DNA of 13,509 nucleotides from assembly GCA_946479335.1 (NCBI GenBank), contig CAMLFP010000126.1, forward strand, positions 1-13,509, read 5' to 3'. This stretch comes from an uncultured Archangium sp. (lineage in GTDB: Bacteria > Myxococcota > Myxococcia > Myxococcales > Myxococcaceae). Shown here in pieces: positions 1 to 6,822 of this stretch (position 1 is the stretch's first letter; every line of letters begins with the position of its first letter). Both the position numbers and the translations under genes were made by a program. The notes under the pieces were generated by a model, which was given only the letters and a program-made list of their open reading frames with translations, ran no database searches and had not been told where the DNA came from.

Positions 1-3000
1 GTGTCGCTGTTGAGGCCCTCGAGGCCGCCGTCGAACGACGTCACGAAGGCGTTGGCCGACGTCGGCAACGTCACGCCCTGCCACGCGATGGCGAGGGTGG
101 TGTCGGTGCAGCCCGCGTCGCCCGCGCCGCGCGTGAAGACGAAGTTGCCGCCCAGCAGCGCGCCGCGCACGTTCTCGGAGCAGACCGTGCCCGCGTCGCC
201 CACCGCGCGCGTGCTGTAGAGGAGGAAGGGGCTCCCCGACGGCGCGCCGACGGAGGCGGAGGTGCTGCCCGCGGCCATCGTCAGCTCGCCGCGGCTGACC
301 TGCGCGCCCGCCACGCTGACCACCTGCGCCGCGTACGAGATGACGCCGCCGTCGACGCTCTGCAGCTGCAGCTGCGAGCCGTTGGCCTGCAGCTTCGCCG
401 TCGCGTACGAGGAGCTGTCGGTGGTGGCGCCGTTGCTCGACGAGAACAGCAAGAACGAGCTGCCCGCGTCGACCGTCGCGCCCAGCGCCACGGAGCTGTC
501 GGCCGCGGTGAACTGCCCGGTGAGCTGCCGCACGCTGACGCCGCCCGCCGCGAAGCCCTTGCCGAACGACATCACCTGGTACGCGATGGTGGCCGCGCCG
601 GTGGTGCTGACGCGGTCGCACTGCACGCCGCCGTCGAGGTAGCAGCGCACGTCGCCGGTCGGGCTCTGCGTCGAGAAGACCAGGAAGGAGCGCGCGGTGT
701 CGGAGGGCAACGCGGGTGACAGCGCGCTCCCGGCCACCGCGTCGCCGTTGGCGAACGAGACCGTGCCGGTGCGCACCAGCGGGTACAGCGTCAACGCGTA
801 GGTGCCGCCGTCGGCGCCGCCGTAGTCGTCATTCACCAGCACGTTGAAGGCCGCGCTGGTGGGCACCGACTTCGCGTGCACGTACACGTGCGTGAGCGAC
901 GCGAGTTCGCTGCTGTTGATGAAGCCCGACACGCTGGTCACCGCATTGGTCGCGCACGCGGAGTCGGTGTGCAGCGTCAGCGCCGGATCCGCCGCCGTCA
1001 CCGTGAAGGCGGTGCGGCCGAAGCTGGCGAGCCCGCGGCCGACGGTGAAGTCCAGGCACGCGCCAGGCTCTGCGAAGGTGACGCTGTTGGGCACGGTGAG
1101 GGTCAACTGCCCGGGCGCGCCGCTGACGCTGACCGGGCGCGTCGGCGTGGCGCTGCTTCCCGGCCCGCTGCCGGACAACGAGATGTTGCCGGAGCCGCTG
1201 CCCGCCGCCGCGACGAAGACGGGCTTCGCATGGTCGCCGCTGTTGAACACGACGTTGGTGCCCGCATCGAGGCACCCCGAGCCGCCGGAGAACTCCATGC
1301 CCAGCGACGTGACGGACGACCCAAGGATGGCCGTGAAGGTTCCCGTCGCGTCGTTGCCGTATTCGTCGCGCAGCACGAGGTCGCCCGCAGGCGTGCACTG
1401 GTAGCGCGGCAGGTCGAGCGCGCCCGCGTCAGCCCAGTCGGCGTGGTCCGGCGGCTTGGCGGTGATGCTCCAACCCTGGTGCACGTCACCGCCGTCGAGG
1501 CCAGCCGACACCGTGAGGTCGAGCGCGGTGGTGGCCAGCGTGCTCTGCAACAAGAACGAGAAGCCCGAGCTGTTGGGGCCGACATTGAGGGTGGCTGAGG
1601 CCACGCCGCAGGAACTCGGCGCGAAGATGGTGGAGAGCCCGGTCAGCGGGCGGCCGCCGTCGTAGCTGAGCGTCACCGCGAGCGGGCCGGCCGTCGTCGG
1701 GTTGCCGAAGGCGTCGGTGAAGATGGCCGTCACCGGGCCCGCGCAGCTCCCGGCGACCGCGGTGCGCGCGCCGCCGTCGAGCACGATGCGCGAGGCGGTG
1801 TTGGCGGTGATGGAGAAGGGGAAGGCGCCGCTCCCCGCGTCGGTGACGAGTTGGCCTGCGCCCACGCCGGTGCCGCGGAAATAGAGCGCGCCCGACGGGC
1901 CGAGGCTCAGCGTCGGCGTGCCACCGCTGCACCCGGGTGAAGTGGAGAGCGTGACGTTGGCCAGCGTCGAGCCCATCGAGAAGGTGCCGGTGTCGAGCGC
2001 GTTGTCGAAGCTGTCCCGCGCTTCGACCTGCAGCGCGTTGGAGCACACGCCGGCCTGCACCGAGGCGCTCCCGCCGTCGAACACCACGTGGTCGAAGCCC
2101 GCGGGCAGCACCGTCAACTGCACCGACGCGTCCGCCGCGGCGCTCACCGTCAGCGCGCCCTTGGTCTTCGGGCGCACGCTGAAGTTGGTGGAGGCGCCGG
2201 CCATCGTCACCGCGCTCACCGTGCCGCCGGAGCAGCCGTTGGGGAAGACGTCGAGCTGCGAGGCGCCCGGCAGCCAGGTGATGGGGAACGACGCGCCGCC
2301 CGCGGGCGCGGGGTTGCCGAAGGTGTCGAGCTGCGAGAGCACCATCGCGTGGCAGGCGCCCGCCGTCACCGTGCTGCCGCCGTCGAGGGGCTTGAGCTCC
2401 AGGTGCGGCGCCGAGGGCGTCACCGTGAAGCCCACGGTGCCGGTGGCGTTGTAGGTGCCGCTGCCGGCCGAGAGCGCGTAGCTGTTGGTGACCTGCCCGC
2501 ACGCGGCAAAGTTGACCGACTGCTGGTTCCCCGGGAGCAGCACGCTGGGCCCGCGGTTGGTGGGCGGCGTCGTCGTCACCTGCACTCCCGCCATCGGCGT
2601 CGAGGTCACGGTGATGGTCAGCGGCGCGCCGAGCGTGGTGGGGTTGTTGTAGTCGTCGGTCAACGTCAGCCGGTAGTCGGCGGGCGTGCAGTCACCGGCC
2701 TGGGTGGTGCCGGCGTCGGCGCCGGTCCACGCGAGGCGCGACGGCGTGGCGGGGATGATGGAGTTCCCCGGCACGGGGCTGCCGCTGGGCGTCAGCGGTG
2801 AGGCGCCGGTGATGCCCACCGTGAAGGCGCTGCGCGCCAGCGTGCCCTTGAAGAAGACCTGCGCGCTGCCCGCGTCTTCGGGGATGAGGACCGACGGCGA
2901 GAGCCCGGAGCACGCGCCGTTGGCCGAGAAGCCGAGGTCGGTGCCGGTGCCGTTCTGCTCCGCCAGCGACACCGTCACGCCGCCGGCCGGGGCGCGCGCG

Positions 3001-4829
3001 GCGTTGCCCTGCGCGTCGTACACCGTCAGCAACAGCGCGTTGGTGCTGCACGCGTTCGCGGTGGCGCTCACCGCGGGGCCCGACAGCGAGACGTTGGTCG
3101 CCGGGCCGGGGTCGACGCTCACCGTCAGCGCACCGGGCGCGATGCTGGAGTCGCTGGGCGTGACGGTGATGGCGCCGGGCCCCGAGGTGGTGGCGTCGAC
3201 GCCGAAGGCCATCGCCCTGGTGCCGGTGGCGAAGTCCAGCGCGCTCAAGGCGCCGCAGTCATTCGCGTTGCCCGTGGCGAGGCCGGTGCGCGACGACGCC
3301 AGCGCCAGCGTCAACGGCGCGCGCGCGGGCGACGCGTTGTTGAAGCGGTCGCGCAGCGTCACGGTGGCCACGTCGCACTGCGAGGCGGTGGTGACGGTGA
3401 GCGGCTGCGGGTCGAAGCTCACCTTCGTCGGCACGTCGGCGGTGACGGCCAGCGACGTCAGCGCCAGCGCGTTGGGGTTGGCCACCAGGCGCGCGCGCAC
3501 CTCGTAGTCGTTGGCGTGCGTGTCGCGCGCGGTGAGGGTCAGCTGCCCGGCGCCCTGCGGCACGGTCGCCGTCGCGCCCACCGGCATCGCGCCGTTGCCG
3601 GCGGTGAAGAGCAGCGGCCCCGACGGCCCGCCCTCCGCGCCGCCATCGATCTCCATCGTCAACGCGGTGCCGCCGGTGCCGGCCAACGTGCGCCGGTTCG
3701 CGCTGTCGACCAGCTCCATCGTCATCACGCCGGGCGTGCAGACCGTGTCGCTGACCGTGAGGCTGCTGACGCTGGGCGAGACGAAGCGCACCGCGGTGAC
3801 GGGCGTCGGCTCCAGCGAGATGGGCGTGGTGACGGTGAGCGTCCCGGTGCTCGCGGGGTTGGTGTTCACCTCGGCGTCGAGGCGCACCGGCAACGTCGCC
3901 AGCTGCGGCTCGGTGCTGGCCACGTAGAAGACCAGGCGCTTCTGCCCAACGGGGATGGTGAAGCCCCCGTCATGCAGCGCGGGGTTGGGGCCGGAGCTCG
4001 GCTCCAGCACCTGGAAGCCCGGCGCCGTCACCGCCACCGGCGTGTCACGAATCGCGCCCTGCGCCGTGCCGTTGGCCAGCTGCAGCTCGTACACCAGGGG
4101 GATGTACGCGTAGCTCAACTGCGTGGGGATGCTGCCGTCGGCCATCAGCCCGCCGGAGACGCCGCCGTCGACCAGCACCAGCTTCGTGGGGGGCGTCGCG
4201 CACAGCCCGAGGCCGAAGCACGTCGGGTCATCGCAGCCGGGGAGGTCGTTGCAGTCGTTGTCGGCGTTGGTGGTGCACTGCTGCGACTGGCCGTAGTTGG
4301 TGGTCTTCACCGCGTCGTCGCAGTCGGCGCGCGTGGCGACGCCGCCCACCACCGAGGCGTACCCGTCGGCGTCGCGGTCGGTGTCGCCCGAGTCGCGCTT
4401 CAACGCCACGCTGAGGTCCTTCACGCCCGATGAGGGGAAGCTCTGGCTGGCCTTCTCGACGCGCGCGTTGAGGCGCAGGGTGGCCACGTCGGCGCAGCGG
4501 GCCTTCTCGGCGGCCGCGCGCTCGTCGGCGGTGAGGCCCGCGGCCAGCGCCGGGCCCACGAGGCCCTCCACGCGCACCGTCATCGAGTCGGGCCAGCCGC
4601 TCTGCTTGCGCACCACCACCGTGGCCCTGGCGTTGGCCGGCTTGACGAAGGTGGCGACGCCGTCGGGCAGCGCGTTGCCATCGGCGTCGAGCAGGCTGAG
4701 CCGCAGGCAGTCGGTGGCGAAGGGCGTGGCGTCATCCAGCGTGACCTCGACGCGCAGGGCGGAGTCAGACTGGCCGCACGCGGCGAACGCGAGCGCGACG
4801 AAGGCGGGCAGGAGACGGGTACGCAGCAT
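1..4829 (-). CDS. Giant Ig-like repeat surface lipoprotein (3' end outside window)
   Basis: The frame is open from an ATG at 4829 to the window edge, 1609 complete codons without a stop. The N-terminus is a lipoprotein signal: Arg at positions 3 and 5, a hydrophobic stretch, then the lipobox AFAAC with the lipidated Cys at 18 followed by Gly, so outer-membrane anchoring is likely. Residues 149-172 form an acidic MopE-like metal-binding motif, followed by a five-cysteine segment (185-210). Residues about 340-1300 hold eight Big_1-like domains, each opening with Cys and a 'TLxDxxGNP'-like strand and holding a second Cys 38-63 residues later. Residues about 1330-1609 contain a 76-77-residue beta-repeat. 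The tripeptides DGG and DAG recur about twenty times. I infer an extended, disulphide-braced rod on the cell surface, perhaps for adhesion or motility. No enzymatic motif is visible, and a C-terminal sorting tag could lie beyond the edge. It follows rapZ by 109 bases on the same strand. Confidence 0.85.
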   Translation of the reverse strand, partial: MLRTRLLPAFVALAFAACGQSDSALRVEVTLDDATPFATDCLRLSLLDADGNALPDGVATFVKPANARATVVVRKQSGWPDSMTVRVEGLVGPALAAGLTADERAAAEKARCADVATLRLNARVEKASQSFPSSGVKDLSVALKRDSGDTDRDADGYASVVGGVATRADCDDAVKTTNYGQSQQCTTNADNDCNDLPGCDDPTCFGLGLCATPPTKLVLVDGGVSGGLMADGSIPTQLSYAYIPLVYELQLANGTAQGAIRDTPVAVTAPGFQVLEPSSGPNPALHDGGFTIPVGQKRLVFYVASTEPQLATLPVRLDAEVNTNPASTGTLTVTTPISLEPTPVTAVRFVSPSVSSLTVSDTVCTPGVMTMELVDSANRRTLAGTGGTALTMEIDGGAEGGPSGPLLFTAGNGAMPVGATATVPQGAGQLTLTARDTHANDYEVRARLVANPNALALTSLAVTADVPTKVSFDPQPLTVTTASQCDVATVTLRDRFNNASPARAPLTLALASSRTGLATGNANDCGALSALDFATGTRAMAFGVDATTSGPGAITVTPSDSSIAPGALTVSVDPGPATNVSLSGPAVSATANACSTNALLLTVYDAQGNAARAPAGGVTVSLAEQNGTGTDLGFSANGACSGLSPSVLIPEDAGSAQVFFKGTLARSAFTVGITGASPLTPSGSPVPGNSIIPATPSRLAWTGADAGTTQAGDCTPADYRLTLTDDYNNPTTLGAPLTITVTSTPMAGVQVTTTPPTNRGPSVLLPGNQQSVNFAACGQVTNSYALSAGSGTYNATGTVGFTVTPSAPHLELKPLDGGSTVTAGACHAMVLSQLDTFGNPAPAGGASFPITWLPGASQLDVFPNGCSGGTVSAVTMAGASTNFSVRPKTKGALTVSAAADASVQLTVLPAGFDHVVFDGGSASVQAGVCSNALQVEARDSFDNALDTGTFSMGSTLANVTLSTSPGCSGGTPTLSLGPSGALYFRGTGVGAGQLVTDAGSGAFPFSITANTASRIVLDGGARTAVAGSCAGPVTAIFTDAFGNPTTAGPLAVTLSYDGGRPLTGLSTIFAPSSCGVASATLNVGPNSSGFSFLLQSTLATTALDLTVSAGLDGGDVHQGWSITAKPPDHADWADAGALDLPRYQCTPAGDLVLRDEYGNDATGTFTAILGSSVTSLGMEFSGGSGCLDAGTNVVFNSGDHAKPVFVAAAGSGSGNISLSGSGPGSSATPTRPVSVSGAPGQLTLTVPNSVTFAEPGACLDFTVGRGLASFGRTAFTVTAADPALTLHTDSACATNAVTSVSGFINSSELASLTHVYVHAKSVPTSAAFNVLVNDDYGGADGGTYALTLYPLVRTGTVSFANGDAVAGSALSPALPSDTARSFLVFSTQSPTGDVRCYLDGGVQCDRVSTTGAATIAYQVMSFGKGFAAGGVSVRQLTGQFTAADSSVALGATVDAGSSFLLFSSSNGATTDSSSYATAKLQANGSQLQLQSVDGGVISYAAQVVSVAGAQVSRGELTMAAGSTSASVGAPSGSPFLLYSTRAVGDAGTVCSENVRGALLGGNFVFTRGAGDAGCTDTTLAIAWQGVTLPTSANAFVTSFDGGLEGLNSD
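3..842 (-). repeat. 76-77-residue beta-repeats near the C-terminal side of the giant lipoprotein
   Basis: The anchor motifs SFLVFST, SFLLFSS and PFLLYST start at residues 1381, 1458 and 1534, spaced 77 and 76. Before the later anchors lies an 'IAYQVxSF...G' strand, seen again near the window edge as 'IAWQGV'. A fourth unit therefore begins and continues outside the window. I do not know a family name for it. The alternating pattern suggests a beta-sandwich or beta-solenoid unit. Confidence 0.6.
1056..3740 (-). repeat. Eight degenerate Big_1-like domain repeats, two cysteines each
   Basis: The leading Cys of each unit lies at residues 364, 485, 594, 714, 826, 929, 1029 and 1145, so the period is 100-121 residues. 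Each is followed by a strand with the pattern (T/L)xxDxxxN(P/A), as in TAIFTDAFGNPTTAG or LTVYDAQGNAARAP. The second Cys lies at 525, 640, 777, 866, 967, 1074 and 1186 in units 2-8; I did not find a matching second Cys in unit 1. The coordinates run from the first Cys to a further Cys at 1258. The pattern fits bacterial Ig-like invasin/intimin (Big_1) domains, with an intradomain disulphide as an added feature. The repeats are diverged at DNA level. Confidence 0.65.
4314..4385 (-). other. MopE-like acidic metal-binding motif in the giant lipoprotein
   Basis: Residues 149-172 read as alternating Asp residues ending in DADGY, then about a dozen residues, then DCDD. This resembles the putative metal-binding motif common in myxobacterial exported proteins (MopE type) and thrombospondin type 3 calcium loops. 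A DNDCN sequence and five cysteines follow at 185-210, as usual for that family. Calcium binding is inferred from the Asp spacing. Confidence 0.6.
4779..4829 (-). other. Lipoprotein signal peptide of the giant repeat protein
   Basis: The first 17 codons give a short basic n-region (MLRTR), a hydrophobic core (LLPAFVALAF) and the residues AAC, where Cys18 would be lipidated. This supports the ATG at 4829. The preceding bases have only a weak purine-rich ribosome-binding site. Confidence 0.8.
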
Positions 4830-4873
4830 GGTTGGAGTTTTCCGGGAGAAAAAGTGCGGCCAGAAGCGCGCGA

Positions 4874-4882
4874 AAGGTAGCA
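4874..4882 (-). promoter_or_regulatory. Possible extended -10 box for the giant lipoprotein gene
   Basis: Reading the minus strand, TGCTACCTT lies about 45 bases before the ATG at 4829, within the 109-base gap after rapZ. It matches the TGn plus -10 hexamer form loosely. No clear -35 box is present at the right distance, so this is only a candidate. Read-through from hprK-rapZ is the alternative. Confidence 0.2.
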
Positions 4883-4913
4883 CGTCACGCTCGCGCGACA
4901 CGGTCGAACAGCG

Positions 4914-4928
4914 CCCCGGCGCGCGGGG
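4914..4928. terminator. Weak GC hairpin after rapZ
   Basis: The arms CCCCG and CGGGG pair around a five-base loop, ten bases after the rapZ stop. No T-tract follows on the minus strand, so intrinsic termination is doubtful. It may be chance in such GC-rich DNA. Confidence 0.2.
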
Positions 4929-4938
4929 TTGATCAGCC

Positions 4939-5781
4939 TCACTCCTTGCCGATGTCGCGGTCGAGCAACTGCGCCGAAACGCCCGCGGTCACCAGGCGCT
5001 GCGCCAGCGCGGCGGCGATGGCCACGCTGCGGTGCTTGCCGCCGGTGCAGCCGATGGCCACGGTGACGTAGCTCTTCCCCTCCCTCTGGTAGCGCGGGAG
5101 GAGGAACTCCAGCAGCTCGACGGTCTTCTCGAGGAAGGTGGCCGCGTCGGGCTGGTCGAGCACGTAGCGGGCGACGCGCTCGTCCTTCCCGGTCAGCGCC
5201 TTGAGCTCCGGCACGAAGTACGGGTTGGGCATGAAGCGCACGTCGAACACCAGGTCGGCGTTCGACGGCACGCTGTACTTGAAGCCGAACGACATCACCG
5301 TCAGCGCCAGGCCCTGCTGCGTGGTGCCGAAGCGCTGCCCTATCTGCTTGCGGAGCTCGTGCACGGTGAGCGCCGAGGTGTCGAAGACGTGCTCCGCGCT
5401 GTCGCGCAGCGGGCGCAGGAGGTCGCGCTCCTTGGAGAGCCCCTCGGGCACCCCGCCGCTGCCGGAGAGCGGGTGGCGGCGGCGCGTCTCGGAGTAGCGG
5501 CGCGCCAGCACGTCGTCGCTGGAGTCGAGGAACAGCACGTCGACCTTGTGGCCCGCGCGGCGCATGTCTTCGATGACCGCCGGCACGTCTTTCAAGAACT
5601 GCTGTTCGCGCACGTCGACCACGAAGGCGAGGTTGTCCTTGGTCTCGCCGAGCTCGGTCACCTTCATCAGCAGCGGCGCCGGGAGGTTGTCGATGCAGAA
5701 CCAGCCCGCGTCTTCGAGCGCGCGCACCGCCGTCGTCTTCCCGCTCCCCGACATGCCGGTGATGACGATGATGCTCTTCAC
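4939..5781 (-). CDS. rapZ: RapZ-family nucleotide-binding protein (RNase adapter family)
   Basis: This 280-residue protein has the usual length and both hallmarks of the RapZ/YvcJ family. The N-terminal P-loop is GMSGSGKTT (9-17), followed by the family segments FCIDNLP (28-34), FLDSSDDVLARRYSETRR (84-101) and the C-terminal GCTGGKHRSV (244-253), which in E. coli RapZ lies in the metabolite-sensing, RNA-binding half. The family hydrolyses ATP or GTP; in E. coli RapZ directs RNase E to the small RNA GlmZ and senses glucosamine-6-phosphate. The C-terminus here ends LLDRDIGKE and lacks the Lys/Arg tail used by E. coli RapZ for RNA binding, so an enteric-type sRNA role should not be assumed. The start is GTG at 5781, in a GTGA overlap with the hprK stop, with AGGAGG four bases upstream. 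Confidence 0.95.
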   Translation of the reverse strand: MKSIIVITGMSGSGKTTAVRALEDAGWFCIDNLPAPLLMKVTELGETKDNLAFVVDVREQQFLKDVPAVIEDMRRAGHKVDVLFLDSSDDVLARRYSETRRRHPLSGSGGVPEGLSKERDLLRPLRDSAEHVFDTSALTVHELRKQIGQRFGTTQQGLALTVMSFGFKYSVPSNADLVFDVRFMPNPYFVPELKALTGKDERVARYVLDQPDAATFLEKTVELLEFLLPRYQREGKSYVTVAIGCTGGKHRSVAIAAALAQRLVTAGVSAQLLDRDIGKE

Positions 5782-6791
5782 TCGACCTCCTCTTCGTCAT
5801 TGAACGTCATCGCGGGGCCGCCCGGCTGCGAGGGCCGCGGCGAGGTGCGCGAGATGGCCTGGGTCAGCTTCTGCGCGAACTCCTGCGCCGAGTAGTGGCC
5901 GCGCAGCTTGAGCAGGTGGTTGCGCGCGGCGACCTCGATGATGGTGGTCATGTTGCGGCCGGGGCGCACCGGCACCGTCGACATGATGGTGTCGGCGCCC
6001 ACCAGCGACATCGTCTTCTCGTCGATGCCCAGGCGGTCGTATTCGACGTTCGGCTGCCACTCGACCAGCTCGACGATGAGCTCGATCTTCTTGCGGTCGC
6101 GCACCGAGGCCACGCCGAAGAGGTCCTTGATGTTGAGGATGCCGATGCCGCGGATCTCCATGTGGTGCTGGATGAGGTCGTTGCCGTGGCCGTAGACGTC
6201 GCCGCCCGCGCGGCGCGTGAGGTTGACGATGTCGTCGGCCACCAGCCGGTGCCCGCGCATGATGAGGTCGAGCGCGATTTCAGACTTGCCGATGCCCGAC
6301 TTGCCCAGCAGCAGCACGCCCACGCCGTACACGTCGACCAGCACGCCGTGGAGCTGCCCGGTGGCGGTCAGCGCCTCCTCGAGGAAGCTCTGCACCTGCG
6401 AGATGAACGCGGAGCTGATCAGCGGCGTGCGCATCAGCGCGAGGCGGTGCTTGCGGCAGCCCTCCTGCAACGGCGTGGGGATCTCGAGGTTCTTGGTGAC
6501 GATGACGCACGCGAGCGTGCTCTCGAAGAGCTTGCTGATGACCGCGCGCTGTTGATCTTCGGTCAGCGTGCGCAGGTAGCTGATCTCCGTGTTGCCGAAG
6601 ACCTGGATGCGCTCGGTGTGGAGGTGCTCGGTGAAGCCGGTCAGCGCGAGGCCCGGCTTCTGGATGCGCGACGAGGAAATCTGGTGGTCGAGGCCTTCAC
6701 GGCCCTCGAGGAGCTCCAGCTTCAGGTCGTATTGCTGGTCTTCCAACAGGGCCGAGATGGGGATGGACAGCGCGGACGGAGTCGTAGGCAC
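5778..6791 (-). CDS. hprK: HPr kinase/phosphorylase
   Basis: HprK phosphorylates and dephosphorylates the regulatory serine of HPr, the phosphocarrier of the PTS, linking carbon or energy state to regulation. The 337-residue protein has the two expected domains: an N-terminal domain (about 1-135, with LLEDQQYDLKLELL near the start) and the kinase domain. The kinase domain carries the catalytic His in LHGVLVDVYGVG (His148), the P-loop GKSGIGKS (163-170), the Asp pair in HRLVADD (186-187) and the family signature EIRGIGILNIKDLFG (212-226). All key residues are present. The C-terminal tail (about 315-337) is Pro-rich then acidic, longer than in Firmicutes, and encodes the rapZ ribosome-binding site. 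The start is GTG at 6791, the most upstream start before a stop in frame. No ptsH, ptsI or EIIA gene lies in the window. Confidence 0.96.
   Translation of the reverse strand: MPTTPSALSIPISALLEDQQYDLKLELLEGREGLDHQISSSRIQKPGLALTGFTEHLHTERIQVFGNTEISYLRTLTEDQQRAVISKLFESTLACVIVTKNLEIPTPLQEGCRKHRLALMRTPLISSAFISQVQSFLEEALTATGQLHGVLVDVYGVGVLLLGKSGIGKSEIALDLIMRGHRLVADDIVNLTRRAGGDVYGHGNDLIQHHMEIRGIGILNIKDLFGVASVRDRKKIELIVELVEWQPNVEYDRLGIDEKTMSLVGADTIMSTVPVRPGRNMTTIIEVAARNHLLKLRGHYSAQEFAQKLTQAISRTSPRPSQPGGPAMTFNDEEEVE
5786..5791 (-). promoter_or_regulatory. Strong ribosome-binding site for rapZ inside the hprK 3' end
   Basis: AGGAGG sits four bases before the GTG start of rapZ. The same bases encode Glu residues of the acidic EEEVE tail of HprK. 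This settles the rapZ start at 5781 and supports coupled translation of the pair. Confidence 0.8.
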
Positions 6792-6822
6792 GGGAGCGAT
6801 TGTGCACTAACCCACGCACGCC
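6792..6822. promoter_or_regulatory. 31-base divergent intergenic spacer between hprK and the glycosyltransferase gene
   Basis: The two start codons face away from each other only 31 bases apart. That is too short for two full promoters, so promoter elements must extend into the coding regions, or the starts are leaderless or slightly misplaced. I see no convincing -10/-35 pair or ribosome-binding site on either strand here. Confidence 0.4.

Noticed and set aside
829..2502. Several long minus-strand frames inside the giant lipoprotein region
   Set aside because: They lie in other frames of the 1609-codon lipoprotein; their translations are Arg/Gly/His-rich, while the chosen frame has a signal peptide and domain periodicity.
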